A stretch of DNA of 64,000 nt, from contig NZ_JARVKY010000002.1 of NCBI RefSeq assembly GCF_029813785.1, positions 558,001 to 622,000 of the forward strand, in the 5' to 3' direction. This document shows, in pieces, positions 10,025 through 17,928 of the stretch. The translations under genes were made by a program, and so were the position numbers. The DNA comes from Streptomyces sp. DH41 (GTDB taxonomy: Bacteria > Actinomycetota > Actinomycetes > Streptomycetales > Streptomycetaceae). The notes below the pieces were generated by a model that saw only the letters and a list, made by a program, of their open reading frames with translations, searched no databases and was not told where the DNA came from. Each line of letters starts with the position of its first letter. The first letter of the stretch is position 1.

Positions 10025-10061
10025 GCCATGCGCAGACAGCACAGAACCCAACGAAGCGCTA

Positions 10062-10643
10062 CTAGCTCACCGTGAAGTGCAGGGTGTCCTTCAGGAACGG
10101 GATCTCCAGCAGCGGCTCCGGCTGGGCCATCAACGCCAGCAGGACGATGCTGAGGCCCAGGACTCCGTATGTGGCGATGTCCGTGAAGCGCGAGCGCACG
10201 GCGAGCATGCCGACGCTGGGCATCATCCAGCGGAGCACGGCGCCGAACAGCAGAGCGGCGCCGATCAGGACCAGGCCCCAGCGGAACACGTCCAGCGCGG
10301 TCAGCAGCAGGCCCACCCCGACCAGGCCGACCACGAGCAGGATCGGCCACTGCCGGGCGGGCGCCGGGGCGTCGCCGGCGGCGGCCCGGCCGCCGCCCTC
10401 GGGGCGCGCGGTGTCGCGGGTGAAGAGCGGGAACCGTCGGGTGATCCGCCGCGGCCTGCCCGCTGCGTCGGGCGCGCTGACGGGGTCCCGGACGGTGATG
10501 CCCTCGGAGCTCTCCGCGCCGCCCTCGGCGCCGCTCTCAACGCCGCCTTCGGCGCTCTCCCGACCTCCCGGGCTCCCCTGCTCCTCCGGGCTCCCCGAAC
10601 TCTCCGGGCGCTCGGTGTCGGTGTCGGTGTCGTCAGCCGGCAC
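10062..10643 (-). CDS. DUF3017-like membrane protein downstream of folD
   Basis: 193 aa. The N-terminal half is acidic and Ser/Gly/Glu-rich, probably disordered. The C-terminal half has three hydrophobic segments ([58 protein letters not shown]). This size and position after folD are typical of DUF3017 proteins in Streptomyces (family named from memory). Its ATG lies inside the end of folD, an 11-bp overlap, so it is co-transcribed and probably coupled. No enzymatic motif is seen. The first 20 codons contain a GTGTCGGTGTCGGTGTC-type repeat. Confidence 0.85.
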   Translation of the reverse strand: MPADDTDTDTERPESSGSPEEQGSPGGRESAEGGVESGAEGGAESSEGITVRDPVSAPDAAGRPRRITRRFPLFTRDTARPEGGGRAAAGDAPAPARQWPILLVVGLVGVGLLLTALDVFRWGLVLIGAALLFGAVLRWMMPSVGMLAVRSRFTDIATYGVLGLSIVLLALMAQPEPLLEIPFLKDTLHFTVS

Positions 10644-11487
10644 TGCGCTCCGCCGCCTCCACCACGTTGACGAGCAGCTGGGCCCGGGTCATGGGGCCGA
10701 CGCCACCGGGGTTCGGGGAGATCCAGGCGGCGACCTCGGCCACGCCGGGGTGGACGTCGCCCATGATCTTGCCCTCGGCGTTGCGCGAGACGCCGACGTC
10801 GAGGACGGCCGCGCCAGGCTTGACGTCCTCGGGGCGGACCAGGTGCGGGGAGCCGGCCGCGGCGATGACGATGTCCGCGCGCTTGAGGTGGGCGGCCAGG
10901 TCCCGGGTGCCGGTGTGGCACTGGGTCACGGTGGCGTTCTCGCTGCGCCGGGTGAGCAGCAGCGGCATCGGCCGGCCGATGGTGACACCGCGCCCGACGA
11001 CCACGACCTCGGCGCCCTTGATCTCCACGCCGAAGCGGCGCAGGAGGGTGAGGATGCCGTTGGGGGTACAGGGCAGCGGCGCCGGCTCGTTCAACACGAG
11101 GCGGCCGAGGTTCATCGGGTGCAGGCCGTCCGCGTCCTTGTCCGGGTCCATCAGTTCCAGGATGCGGTTCTCGTCGATGCCCTTGGGCAGCGGCAGCTGG
11201 ACGATGTAACCGGTGCAGGCCGGGTCCTCGTTCAGCTCGCGGACGACCGCCTCGATCTCCTCCTGCGTCGCCGTGGCCGGCAGTTCGCGCTGGATGGAGG
11301 CGATACCGACCTGCGCGCAGTCGCGGTGCTTGCCCGCGACGTACTTCTGGCTGCCGGGGTCGTCACCGACCAGGACGGTGCCGAGGCCGGGCGTGACGCC
11401 CTTCTCCTTCAGCGCCGCCACCCGGGCGGTCAGTTCGGACTTGATCGCGGCTGCGGTGGCCTTGCCATCGAGAATCTGGGCGGTCAT
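10633..11487 (-). CDS. folD: Bifunctional methylenetetrahydrofolate dehydrogenase/cyclohydrolase
   Basis: Interconverts 5,10-methylene-THF, methenyl-THF and 10-formyl-THF, supplying one-carbon units to the purine enzymes PurN and PurH encoded 6-9 kb away. The 284-aa length is normal. Landmarks are [18 protein letters not shown] (catalytic Lys region), [12 protein letters not shown] (family signature), [18 protein letters not shown] (NADP-binding) and the C-terminal [30 protein letters not shown]. The ATG at 11487 is chosen because the protein family begins at [13 protein letters not shown]; an upstream extension in the same frame has no homologous look. Confidence 0.97.
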   Translation of the reverse strand: MTAQILDGKATAAAIKSELTARVAALKEKGVTPGLGTVLVGDDPGSQKYVAGKHRDCAQVGIASIQRELPATATQEEIEAVVRELNEDPACTGYIVQLPLPKGIDENRILELMDPDKDADGLHPMNLGRLVLNEPAPLPCTPNGILTLLRRFGVEIKGAEVVVVGRGVTIGRPMPLLLTRRSENATVTQCHTGTRDLAAHLKRADIVIAAAGSPHLVRPEDVKPGAAVLDVGVSRNAEGKIMGDVHPGVAEVAAWISPNPGGVGPMTRAQLLVNVVEAAERSAG

Positions 11488-11784
11488 GCCCCCATCCTCG
11501 CGGATGACCGGCCCCCGGTTCCAATCCGCCCGGCATCCGGGCACGGATCCGGCCTCCGACCGGGCATCCCGGGGCGTGTCCCACCCTGTCGGATCATGAT
11601 CGACGCTGTTGCACTTGCACAACACCTTGCGACCAGGCTGGACAAGTAAGAGATAGGTCAAGAACGATTGGGCAGTAGCACAGTGCCGCGGGGCCGTACC
11701 GGGGGGACGAACCGCAATGAAATGCCTCCTCCACATCGAGCCACGCGTCGTCCCCGCACGTGACAGCTACGGAGGAAGTCCCGC

Positions 11785-12396
11785 ATGAGTTTCGGCGACC
11801 CGAACAACCCCTACGGTCCGCCGCAGGGCCAGCAGCACGGCCAGCAGCCGAACTACGGCTACCCGCAGCAGCAGCCCCAGGGCGGGCCCGGCTACGGCTA
11901 CCCCTCGGCGCCGCCGGTCCAGCCCTACGGCGGCGGCCACGCACCCGTCCCCTCGGTCATGCCCGGCACGGTGAAGGCCGCGCGCGTGATGCTGTTCGTG
12001 CTCGGCGCCTGCCAGATCATCGGCGGCGTGCTGATGATCGCGGCCAGCTCCTGGTTCGCCGACTACATCGAGGACGAGGTCAACTCCGACCCCACCATCT
12101 CGGCGCAGGACGCGGAGACCGTCACGAACATCGGCGCGGGCCTCATGATCGGGCTCGGCGTGATCTTCCTGGCGTTCGCGTTCTGGGCGATATTCACAGG
12201 TGTCAAGTTCGCCACCGGCCGGGGCGGTGCGCGGGTCTCCGCGATCGTCTACGGCTCGGTCGTGACGCTGGCCAGCGTGATCAACCTGCTGGGTGCCAAC
12301 ATCTTCGCCCTGATCAGTCTGGTCCTCGGCATTCTGATCATCGTCTTCTGCGCCAACAAGAACGGCAGTTACTGGTTCAACCGCCCGCGGTACTGA
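11785..12396 (+). CDS. Gly/Pro/Gln/Tyr-rich four-helix membrane protein
   Basis: 203 aa. The first 60 residues are a low-complexity tail rich in Gly, Pro, Gln and Tyr (YGYPQQQPQGGPGYGYP). They are followed by four hydrophobic segments beginning ARVMLFVLGACQIIGGVLMIA, with the last ending near LVLGILIIVFCANKNGSYWF. This is the common architecture of small Streptomyces membrane proteins of unknown role. The ribosome site is GGAGGAAG about 7 nt before the ATG. It is divergent from folD; the shared 297-bp gap includes TGTTGCACTTGCACAACA, partly palindromic. No function is assigned. Confidence 0.85.
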   Translation: MSFGDPNNPYGPPQGQQHGQQPNYGYPQQQPQGGPGYGYPSAPPVQPYGGGHAPVPSVMPGTVKAARVMLFVLGACQIIGGVLMIAASSWFADYIEDEVNSDPTISAQDAETVTNIGAGLMIGLGVIFLAFAFWAIFTGVKFATGRGGARVSAIVYGSVVTLASVINLLGANIFALISLVLGILIIVFCANKNGSYWFNRPRY

Positions 12397-12529
12397 ACGG
12401 GCGTCCGGCACGGCACACTTCGCGCCAATCACGTCATGGGGCCCGTGTCTCACCCGTACGAGGGGGACACGGGCCCGGTGCGTCGCAATAGTCTGACGTG
12501 GGTAGCCGTCAGGCACGGGGAGACGCACC

Positions 12530-13276
12530 TTGTACAGCATCATCGTGGTACCTCCGCCGACCACGGAGGACGAACCCACCCGCACCCAGTTCCGGCTCGC
12601 GCCCGGCGAGCGCCTCGTCTTCGGGCGGTCCGTGCCCGAGGGCGGCCTGCTGATCGGGCACGAGGGAGTGTCCCGCAGAGCGGGTGAGATCACCGCCCAC
12701 GGCACCTTCTGGACCATGAGCAACCTGTCCACCCACCAGACCTACGTGGTGGAGAACCCGGAGGGCGCCGGCGAGCACATCAAGGTGGCGCCGGGCCGGC
12801 TGGACGCGCCGGTGCCGTTCGAGTTCTCGCGGATCGTGCTGCCCGCCGCGGGCGACCTGCTGCCCGTCGAGGTGTGGGCACCGCGCCACGACTATCTGCG
12901 CGCGGAGGACGGCGGCGACGGCGAGCCGACCGCCCCGGCCTTCTCCGTTGACCGCACCAAGCGGTACTTCGCCGTCCTGGCCGCCCTGTGCGAGCCGCGG
13001 CTGCGCGGGGCGCCGCACGCGCCGCTGCCGACCGTGGAGCAGGTCGTCGAGCGGCTGCGGCCCGGCTGGCCGGCCGCGTCGCGTACGTCCGTCCAGTGGA
13101 ACATCGACTACCTCGCGGTGAAGCTGCGGCTCAAGCCGGGCCCGGAGGCGGCGGAGGCGGGCGCGCGGCTCAACGGCAAGAAGGAGTCGCTGGTCTCCAT
13201 GGCGCTCCGCTTCGACCTCGTACGGGAGGACGACCTCGTGGTCCTCGCGGCACCACCGCGCCGGGTGCCACGGTGA
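12530..13276 (+). CDS. FHA-like domain protein, partner of the downstream kinase (copy 1)
   Basis: 248 aa. The N-terminal 100 residues look like a forkhead-associated fold (RLVFGRSVPEGGLLIGHEGVSRRAGEITAHG then TYVVENPEGAGEHI). The C-terminal half has a helix-rich, winged-helix-like region (DRTKRYFAVLAALCEPRLRG, TSVQWNIDYLAVKLRL). The start is TTG at 12530 with GGGGAG 7 nt upstream; the paralogue at 15694 starts with ATG at the same residue, which confirms it. Its stop overlaps the kinase GTG in GTGA. FHA domains bind phosphothreonine, so the likely role is reading the partner kinase's phosphorylation, possibly as a DNA-binding effector. That role is inferred, not seen. Confidence 0.85.
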   Translation: MYSIIVVPPPTTEDEPTRTQFRLAPGERLVFGRSVPEGGLLIGHEGVSRRAGEITAHGTFWTMSNLSTHQTYVVENPEGAGEHIKVAPGRLDAPVPFEFSRIVLPAAGDLLPVEVWAPRHDYLRAEDGGDGEPTAPAFSVDRTKRYFAVLAALCEPRLRGAPHAPLPTVEQVVERLRPGWPAASRTSVQWNIDYLAVKLRLKPGPEAAEAGARLNGKKESLVSMALRFDLVREDDLVVLAAPPRRVPR

Positions 13277-14931
13277 CCGAGCCGTACGCCGTCACCGTGC
13301 CGAAGGGGTACCGGGTCGGCGTCTGGGAGGTGCGGGAGCCGATCGCCACGGGCGCCTTCGGCAGCGTGTACGAGGCCCGCCGGGTCGGCGAAGGCGATGC
13401 CACCGGTCTGCCGCGCGCGGCCGCCCTGAAGTTCCTGCCCACCGGTACGGGCACGCCCCGCCAGCTGACGCACCTGCGCGAACTCGTCGAACGGGAGGTC
13501 GAGTTGCACCGCAAGCTGCGGCGGCCCCGGCTGGTGCGGATGTACGAGACCCTCGTCGTCGACGACCCGGCCCGCCCCGCCCTCGACGGCGCCACCGTCC
13601 TCGTACTGGAGAAGGCGGAGGGCTCGCTGTCCGCCCTGCTGTCCGCGTCGCCGCGCCCGGCCGCCGGTGCCGCGCTGCTCGCGCAGGTCTGCGAGGGCCT
13701 GCACCAGCTGCACCACGCCGGGTGGGTGCACGGGGACCTGAAACCGGCCAACGTACTGCTGATGGCGGACGGTTCGGCCCGGCTCGCCGACTTCAACATG
13801 GCCGCCGAGCTGGAAGGCACCCACGCCTACACCCCCGCCTTCTCCACCCCTGACTACACCCCGCCCGAGCTGCTCTGGTCCGAGATCGACGAACGCGGCC
13901 GCCGCATCCGCCCCTCCGCCGACGTCTGGGCCTTCGGCGTCCTCGCCCACCTCGTGCTCACCGGGTCCTTCCCACTGCCCGGCGGCACCCCGACGGCCCG
14001 CCGCGACGCCGGGGCCGCCTACGCGCGCGGCACCGAGGAGCTGCGGCTGTCGCCCGCGCTGCCCGAGGCGTGGCGGGGGATCGTGGGCGCGTGCCTGACC
14101 CGTACGCACGCCGAACGCATCGGCACGGACACCTTGTTACGCCGCGTGGCGGCGACCACGGGCGGCACCGTCCGATCCGTCCGATCCGTCCGATCCATCC
14201 GATCCGTCGGGTCCATCCGGTCCATCGGGTCCATCCGGTCCGCCGGGGCCCTCCGCTCCCTCCGGCCCGTCCTGCCGCGCCGCACGCGCACCCGGTGGGC
14301 GGTCCTGGCCGTGGCGGCCGCCACCGTGGTCGTCGCCGCGCTCGGCTACGGAATCAGCGCCCCGAACGACGGCGGCGGCGGAGGCGGCCCCGAACCCACT
14401 GGCCAGGGCCCTGGAGGCCGTACCGCGACGGTCTCCGCCGCCTCCTACGGCTCCGCCGAGCTGCGCACCGACCGGGGCGTGCCGCCCGCCTACCGCCTGC
14501 TGATCGTCGAGACGGCGCACGACTGCGCCCGCGAGGAGGTCAGCCCGCCCCTGATCGCGGCCATACTGAAGGTGGAGAGCGACTTCGACCCGAACCTCTC
14601 CGACCCCGCGAAGGACGAGTACGGCATCGCCCGCTGGACCCCGACCGTCCTGCGCTGGTGGATGAACGAGGACGGCACACCCGGCGAGTCCGTCCCCGAG
14701 CCCCCGTTCCCACCCGCCGAGTCCATCCCGGCGATGGGCCGCTACCTGTGCTGGATCACGCCACGCCTCGACGCCGGCCTGCCGGGCGACCGCCGGGTGC
14801 TGATCGCCGTCGCCTACCGGACGTCGTACCGCAAGGTGAACGACGCGGACGGCGTTCCCCCGAAGTACCGCCACTACGCCGACCGCGTCGCTCACCACCT
14901 GAAGGAGTACACGCCGCCCGGGCGGAAGTGA
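13273..14931 (+). CDS. Ser/Thr kinase-like membrane protein with lytic-transglycosylase-like C-terminus
   Basis: 552 aa, translationally coupled to the FHA gene. Kinase landmarks: ATGAFGSVYEA (Gly loop), Lys53 in AALKFLP, catalytic loop HGDLKPAN (Asp155) and DFN at 173-175 in place of DFG. Both the HGD and DFN forms recur in the paralogue, so they are family features; activity may be altered. Residues 300-330 are an RSV/RSI repeat made of 9-nt units. One membrane helix (341-360) follows. The extracellular end contains PPLIAAILKVESDFDPN (Glu435) and GIARWTP, resembling SLT-type lytic transglycosylases. Codon 289 is TTA, so translation may depend on the bldA tRNA. The GTG start is fixed by the GTGA overlap. 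Confidence 0.88.
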   Translation: MTEPYAVTVPKGYRVGVWEVREPIATGAFGSVYEARRVGEGDATGLPRAAALKFLPTGTGTPRQLTHLRELVEREVELHRKLRRPRLVRMYETLVVDDPARPALDGATVLVLEKAEGSLSALLSASPRPAAGAALLAQVCEGLHQLHHAGWVHGDLKPANVLLMADGSARLADFNMAAELEGTHAYTPAFSTPDYTPPELLWSEIDERGRRIRPSADVWAFGVLAHLVLTGSFPLPGGTPTARRDAGAAYARGTEELRLSPALPEAWRGIVGACLTRTHAERIGTDTLLRRVAATTGGTVRSVRSVRSIRSVGSIRSIGSIRSAGALRSLRPVLPRRTRTRWAVLAVAAATVVVAALGYGISAPNDGGGGGGPEPTGQGPGGRTATVSAASYGSAELRTDRGVPPAYRLLIVETAHDCAREEVSPPLIAAILKVESDFDPNLSDPAKDEYGIARWTPTVLRWWMNEDGTPGESVPEPPFPPAESIPAMGRYLCWITPRLDAGLPGDRRVLIAVAYRTSYRKVNDADGVPPKYRHYADRVAHHLKEYTPPGRK

Positions 14932-15028
14932 CCCTGAGAATTACGAGGTACCGCGCGGCGGGCGCCCCGGGCACGGTGTGAGCACACCGCTTCGGCGGTA
15001 CGACACCGACGTTCATGGGGGAACAACA

Positions 15029-15496
15029 GTGAACATGATCAAGCCCGCCGCGCTGCTCCTCGCGGCCTCGGCCCTGGTCGCCGGCTCCACGGTCGCGGCC
15101 ACCGCCGCCGACCCGGCCGGCACTCGGGTGACCGCTCTCCAGCAGGCGGCCGAGGAGGTGCTGGCCGACAAGCCGAAGCCCCTGCACGTGTCCGCCGACG
15201 CGGTCAAGTACGAGGGACTGACCGTCACCGAGGCGCCCAGGACCAAGGCCGCGCAGGACCTGGCCTGCGGCTACGGCCACCTGTGCATGATCGTCAACGG
15301 CACCAAGTTCGACTTCTACAAGTGCCAGACGTGGAACCTCACCAACTGGACCGGCAACGGCCCGTTCACCAACAACCAGACACCGGGCACGGTCGCCAAG
15401 TTCTTCAACAAGGACGGCAGCGTCCGCTGGACGTCGACCGCCTACCAGGCGGGCACGGCGACCTGGGACCCGATCTGGTCCCTGCGCCCCTGCTGA
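15029..15496 (+). CDS. Secreted small protein, peptidase inhibitor I36-like
   Basis: 155 aa with a clear signal peptide (MIKPAALLLAASALVAGSTVAATAA). The mature end is cysteine-bearing: LACGYGHLCMIVNG, FYKCQTW and a terminal RPC, four cysteines fitting two disulphides. GYGHLCMI...TVAKFFNKDGSVRWTSTAYQ resembles the I36 / Streptomyces metalloproteinase inhibitor type (family named from memory). The start is GTG at 15029, 8 nt after GGGGGA; an ATG at 15035 is possible. It lies between two FHA-kinase pairs on the same strand and could be secreted under their control, but no direct evidence links them. Confidence 0.8.
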   Translation: MNMIKPAALLLAASALVAGSTVAATAADPAGTRVTALQQAAEEVLADKPKPLHVSADAVKYEGLTVTEAPRTKAAQDLACGYGHLCMIVNGTKFDFYKCQTWNLTNWTGNGPFTNNQTPGTVAKFFNKDGSVRWTSTAYQAGTATWDPIWSLRPC

Positions 15497-15693
15497 TCCG
15501 CTCCCCGGAGCGTGCCTGAACGGCGGCCGCCGGTTCCCTCCACGGAGGGGGCCGGGGCCGCTTCGTCGTCCGGTGACCACCGACCCGCCGAGGCGTCCGA
15601 ATGCTTGGGTCGCCCCCATTCGCCTCCCGTACGCTGCCCGTTGTTGGACTGGGGAATGTTGACCCCGAGCGATCGGGGGAGGGGGACGACTCC

Positions 15694-16437
15694 ATGTACA
15701 GCGTCATCGTCGTGCCGCCGTCGTGCGGCAGTGTGACCGACCAGATCAGGATCAGCGCGGGTGAGCGCATCGAGTTCGGCAGGGCCGAACCGAGCGGCGG
15801 CGGACTCGTCATCGCACACGCGGGGGTGCCCCGGATCGCCGGGGAGATCGCGGCGCACCGGACGTTCTGGCTGCTGAGCAACCTCAGCGAGGACCAGACC
15901 TACGTGGTGGAGAACCCGGAGGGCGCCGGCGAGCACATCAAGATCGCTCCGGGCCGCGTGGAGGCGCCCGTGCCGTTCGAACTGGCGCGCGTGACCCTGC
16001 CCGCCGCGGGTGACCTGCTCACCTTCGACGTCTGGGCGCCGCGGCACGCCTTCCGCAGCGTCGAGCGTGGCGGGCTGCAAGGGGCGGGCACCGTCCCGGC
16101 GTTCGCCCTGGACCGCACCAAACGGTACTTCGCGGTCCTGGTCGCCCTGTGCGAACGGCGCCTGCGCGGTGAGCCCCGCGCCCCGCTGCCCGCCGTCGAG
16201 GAAATAGTGGACCGGCTGCGCCCGAGCTGGCCCAAGGTCAGCCGATCCGCCGTCTACTGGAACATCGACTACCTCGCCGTCAAGCTGCGGCTGCGACCCG
16301 GCCCGGACACGGCCGAGCCGGGCAGGCGCACGCACGGCAAGAAGGAGTCCCTGGCCTCCCTCGCCCTCCGTTTCGACCTGGTCCGCGAGGACGACCTCGT
16401 GGTGCTCGCGCCGGTCCCGAGCGGAGCGGCACGGTGA
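15694..16437 (+). CDS. FHA-like domain protein, partner of the downstream kinase (copy 2)
   Basis: 247 aa, close paralogue of the product at 12530-13276, collinear from MYSVIVVPP to the end. The FHA-like part is RIEFGRAEPSGGGLVIAHAGVPRIAGEIAAHR, then TYVVENPEGAGEHIKIAPG, which is nearly identical in both copies. The winged-helix-like C-terminal half is also conserved (WNIDYLAVKLRLRPGPDTAEPG). The ATG at 15694 has GGGGGA a short distance upstream. The stop overlaps the next GTG by 4 bp, as in copy 1. The pair is therefore a duplicated module. Confidence 0.85.
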   Translation: MYSVIVVPPSCGSVTDQIRISAGERIEFGRAEPSGGGLVIAHAGVPRIAGEIAAHRTFWLLSNLSEDQTYVVENPEGAGEHIKIAPGRVEAPVPFELARVTLPAAGDLLTFDVWAPRHAFRSVERGGLQGAGTVPAFALDRTKRYFAVLVALCERRLRGEPRAPLPAVEEIVDRLRPSWPKVSRSAVYWNIDYLAVKLRLRPGPDTAEPGRRTHGKKESLASLALRFDLVREDDLVVLAPVPSGAAR

Positions 16438-17852
16438 CCGGGCGGACGTACGCGGTCCCGGTGCCGAAGGGGTACCGGATCGGGCCGTGGGAGGTGTGCG
16501 AGCCACTCGCGTCCGGCGCGTTCGCCACGGTCTACGACGCGACCCTCCACACCACCGACCGCACCTCCGAAGCGACCGGCCGCACCACCGAAGCGACGAC
16601 CGGCCGCACCACCGAAGCGACCGGCCGCACCTCCGACGGCGGGGAGCTGCCGCGCCGGGCGGCGCTGAAGTTCCTGTCCACCGGCACCCGCACCCCGCGC
16701 CAGCTGCACCACCTGCGCGACCTGGCCGAACGCGAGGTGCAGCTGCTGCGGCGGCTCCGCTCGCCCCGGCTGATCCGGATGTACGACACGCTGACCGTCG
16801 ACGACCCGGAACACCCCGAGCTGGACGGTGCCACCGTCCTGGTGCTGGAGCGGGCCGAGGGCTCCCTGGACGCCGTACTGGCCCGGACCCCGTCTCCGGA
16901 CGCCGGACCCGCCCTGCTGGCGCAGATCTGCGAGGGCCTGCACCAGCTGCACCACGCCGGGTGGGTGCACGGGGACCTGAAACCGGCCAACGTGCTGCTG
17001 ATGGCGGACGGTTCGGCGCGGCTCGCCGACTTCAACATGGCGGCGGAGATGGAGGGCACGCACGCCTACGCCCCCGCCTTCGCCACCCCGGACTACACCC
17101 CGCCCGAGCTACTGTGGCCCGAGGTCGACGAGCGTGGGACGCGGATCCGCCCCTCGGCCGACGTCTGGGCCTTCGGCGTCCTCGCACACGTGGTCCTGAC
17201 CGGGGGCTTCCCGCTGCCCGGCGCCACCTCGGAGGCCCGCGCCGACGCGGCGACGCGCTACGCGCACGGCCGTGAGGAACTGCGCCTGTCCGCCGGGCTC
17301 CCCGATGTCTGGCGGGACATCCTGCGGGACTGCCTGGCCCCGACCCACGCGGAACGCCCCTCCGACACCGCCGCGCTGCTGCGCCGGGTGGAGGAGGCCG
17401 CCGGCACCTCCCGGTCGGCCCGGCTGCCGAGGCTGCGTCCCCGGCGGTGGCGGCGCCCGGTCCTGGCGGCGGCGCTCGCGGCCACCATCGTGGGTGCGGC
17501 GAGCCTGGCCTACACCGCCCCGTGGGAGTCGGCCCCGGCCGCCGCGGCGCCTCCCACCTGCGAGAAACCCGTGGTCTACGAGGACGCCTCGCACGGCACC
17601 GGCTACACGGCGGGCCACAGCGGCACGTGGGACTTCACCATCAAGCGGGGAGACGGGGGAAGCCAGGTCAGGGAGTTGCAGTGCCTGCTCCGGCACCTGC
17701 ACGGGATCAAGGAGGTCGGCGAGGTGGACGGCGACTTCGGCCCGATGACACACGGTGCGGTCGTCATCTTCCAGGAGCGCGCGGGGCTGGACGCGGACGG
17801 GATGGTCGGACCGGGGACCTGGCGCGCGCTGCGCAAGGGCGGGGAATCCTGA
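16434..17852 (+). CDS. Ser/Thr kinase-like membrane protein with peptidoglycan-binding C-terminus
   Basis: 472 aa, paralogue of the kinase at 13273. Kinase landmarks: ASGAFATVYDA, Lys79 in AALKFLS, HGDLKPAN (Asp181) and DFN at 199-201, again not DFG. Unlike copy 1, residues 40-70 hold a TEATGRT repeat inserted between the Gly loop and the lysine, encoded by a tandem 21-24-nt repeat at 16556-16635. A membrane helix (about 347-366) leads to an extracellular domain: SQVRELQCLLRHLHGI, then DFGPMTHGAVVIFQERAGL and VGPGTWRALRKG, a PG_binding_1 signature. The kinase portion is nearly identical to copy 1 from GLHQLHHAGWVHGDLKPANVLLM onward. The GTG start overlaps the FHA stop. Confidence 0.88.
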   Translation: MTGRTYAVPVPKGYRIGPWEVCEPLASGAFATVYDATLHTTDRTSEATGRTTEATTGRTTEATGRTSDGGELPRRAALKFLSTGTRTPRQLHHLRDLAEREVQLLRRLRSPRLIRMYDTLTVDDPEHPELDGATVLVLERAEGSLDAVLARTPSPDAGPALLAQICEGLHQLHHAGWVHGDLKPANVLLMADGSARLADFNMAAEMEGTHAYAPAFATPDYTPPELLWPEVDERGTRIRPSADVWAFGVLAHVVLTGGFPLPGATSEARADAATRYAHGREELRLSAGLPDVWRDILRDCLAPTHAERPSDTAALLRRVEEAAGTSRSARLPRLRPRRWRRPVLAAALAATIVGAASLAYTAPWESAPAAAAPPTCEKPVVYEDASHGTGYTAGHSGTWDFTIKRGDGGSQVRELQCLLRHLHGIKEVGEVDGDFGPMTHGAVVIFQERAGLDADGMVGPGTWRALRKGGES

Positions 17853-17865
17853 CGACCTGACGGAC

Positions 17866-17900
17866 GGGCCCGGTGCGTGCGGGACGCACACACCGGGTCC
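17866..17900. terminator. Bidirectional hairpin between kinase and purH
   Basis: GGCCCGGTG-GTGCG and CGCAC-CACCGGGTCC pair with two mismatches across a 3-4 nt loop, between two convergent genes. Confidence 0.6.
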
Positions 17901-17928
17901 TCGTACCGCGTCGGCGTCAGCGTCAGCG

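Noticed and set aside
9644..10051. 135-codon minus frame in the gap before the folD terminator
   Set aside because: It covers the terminator hairpin of the folD operon and has no signal of coding use.
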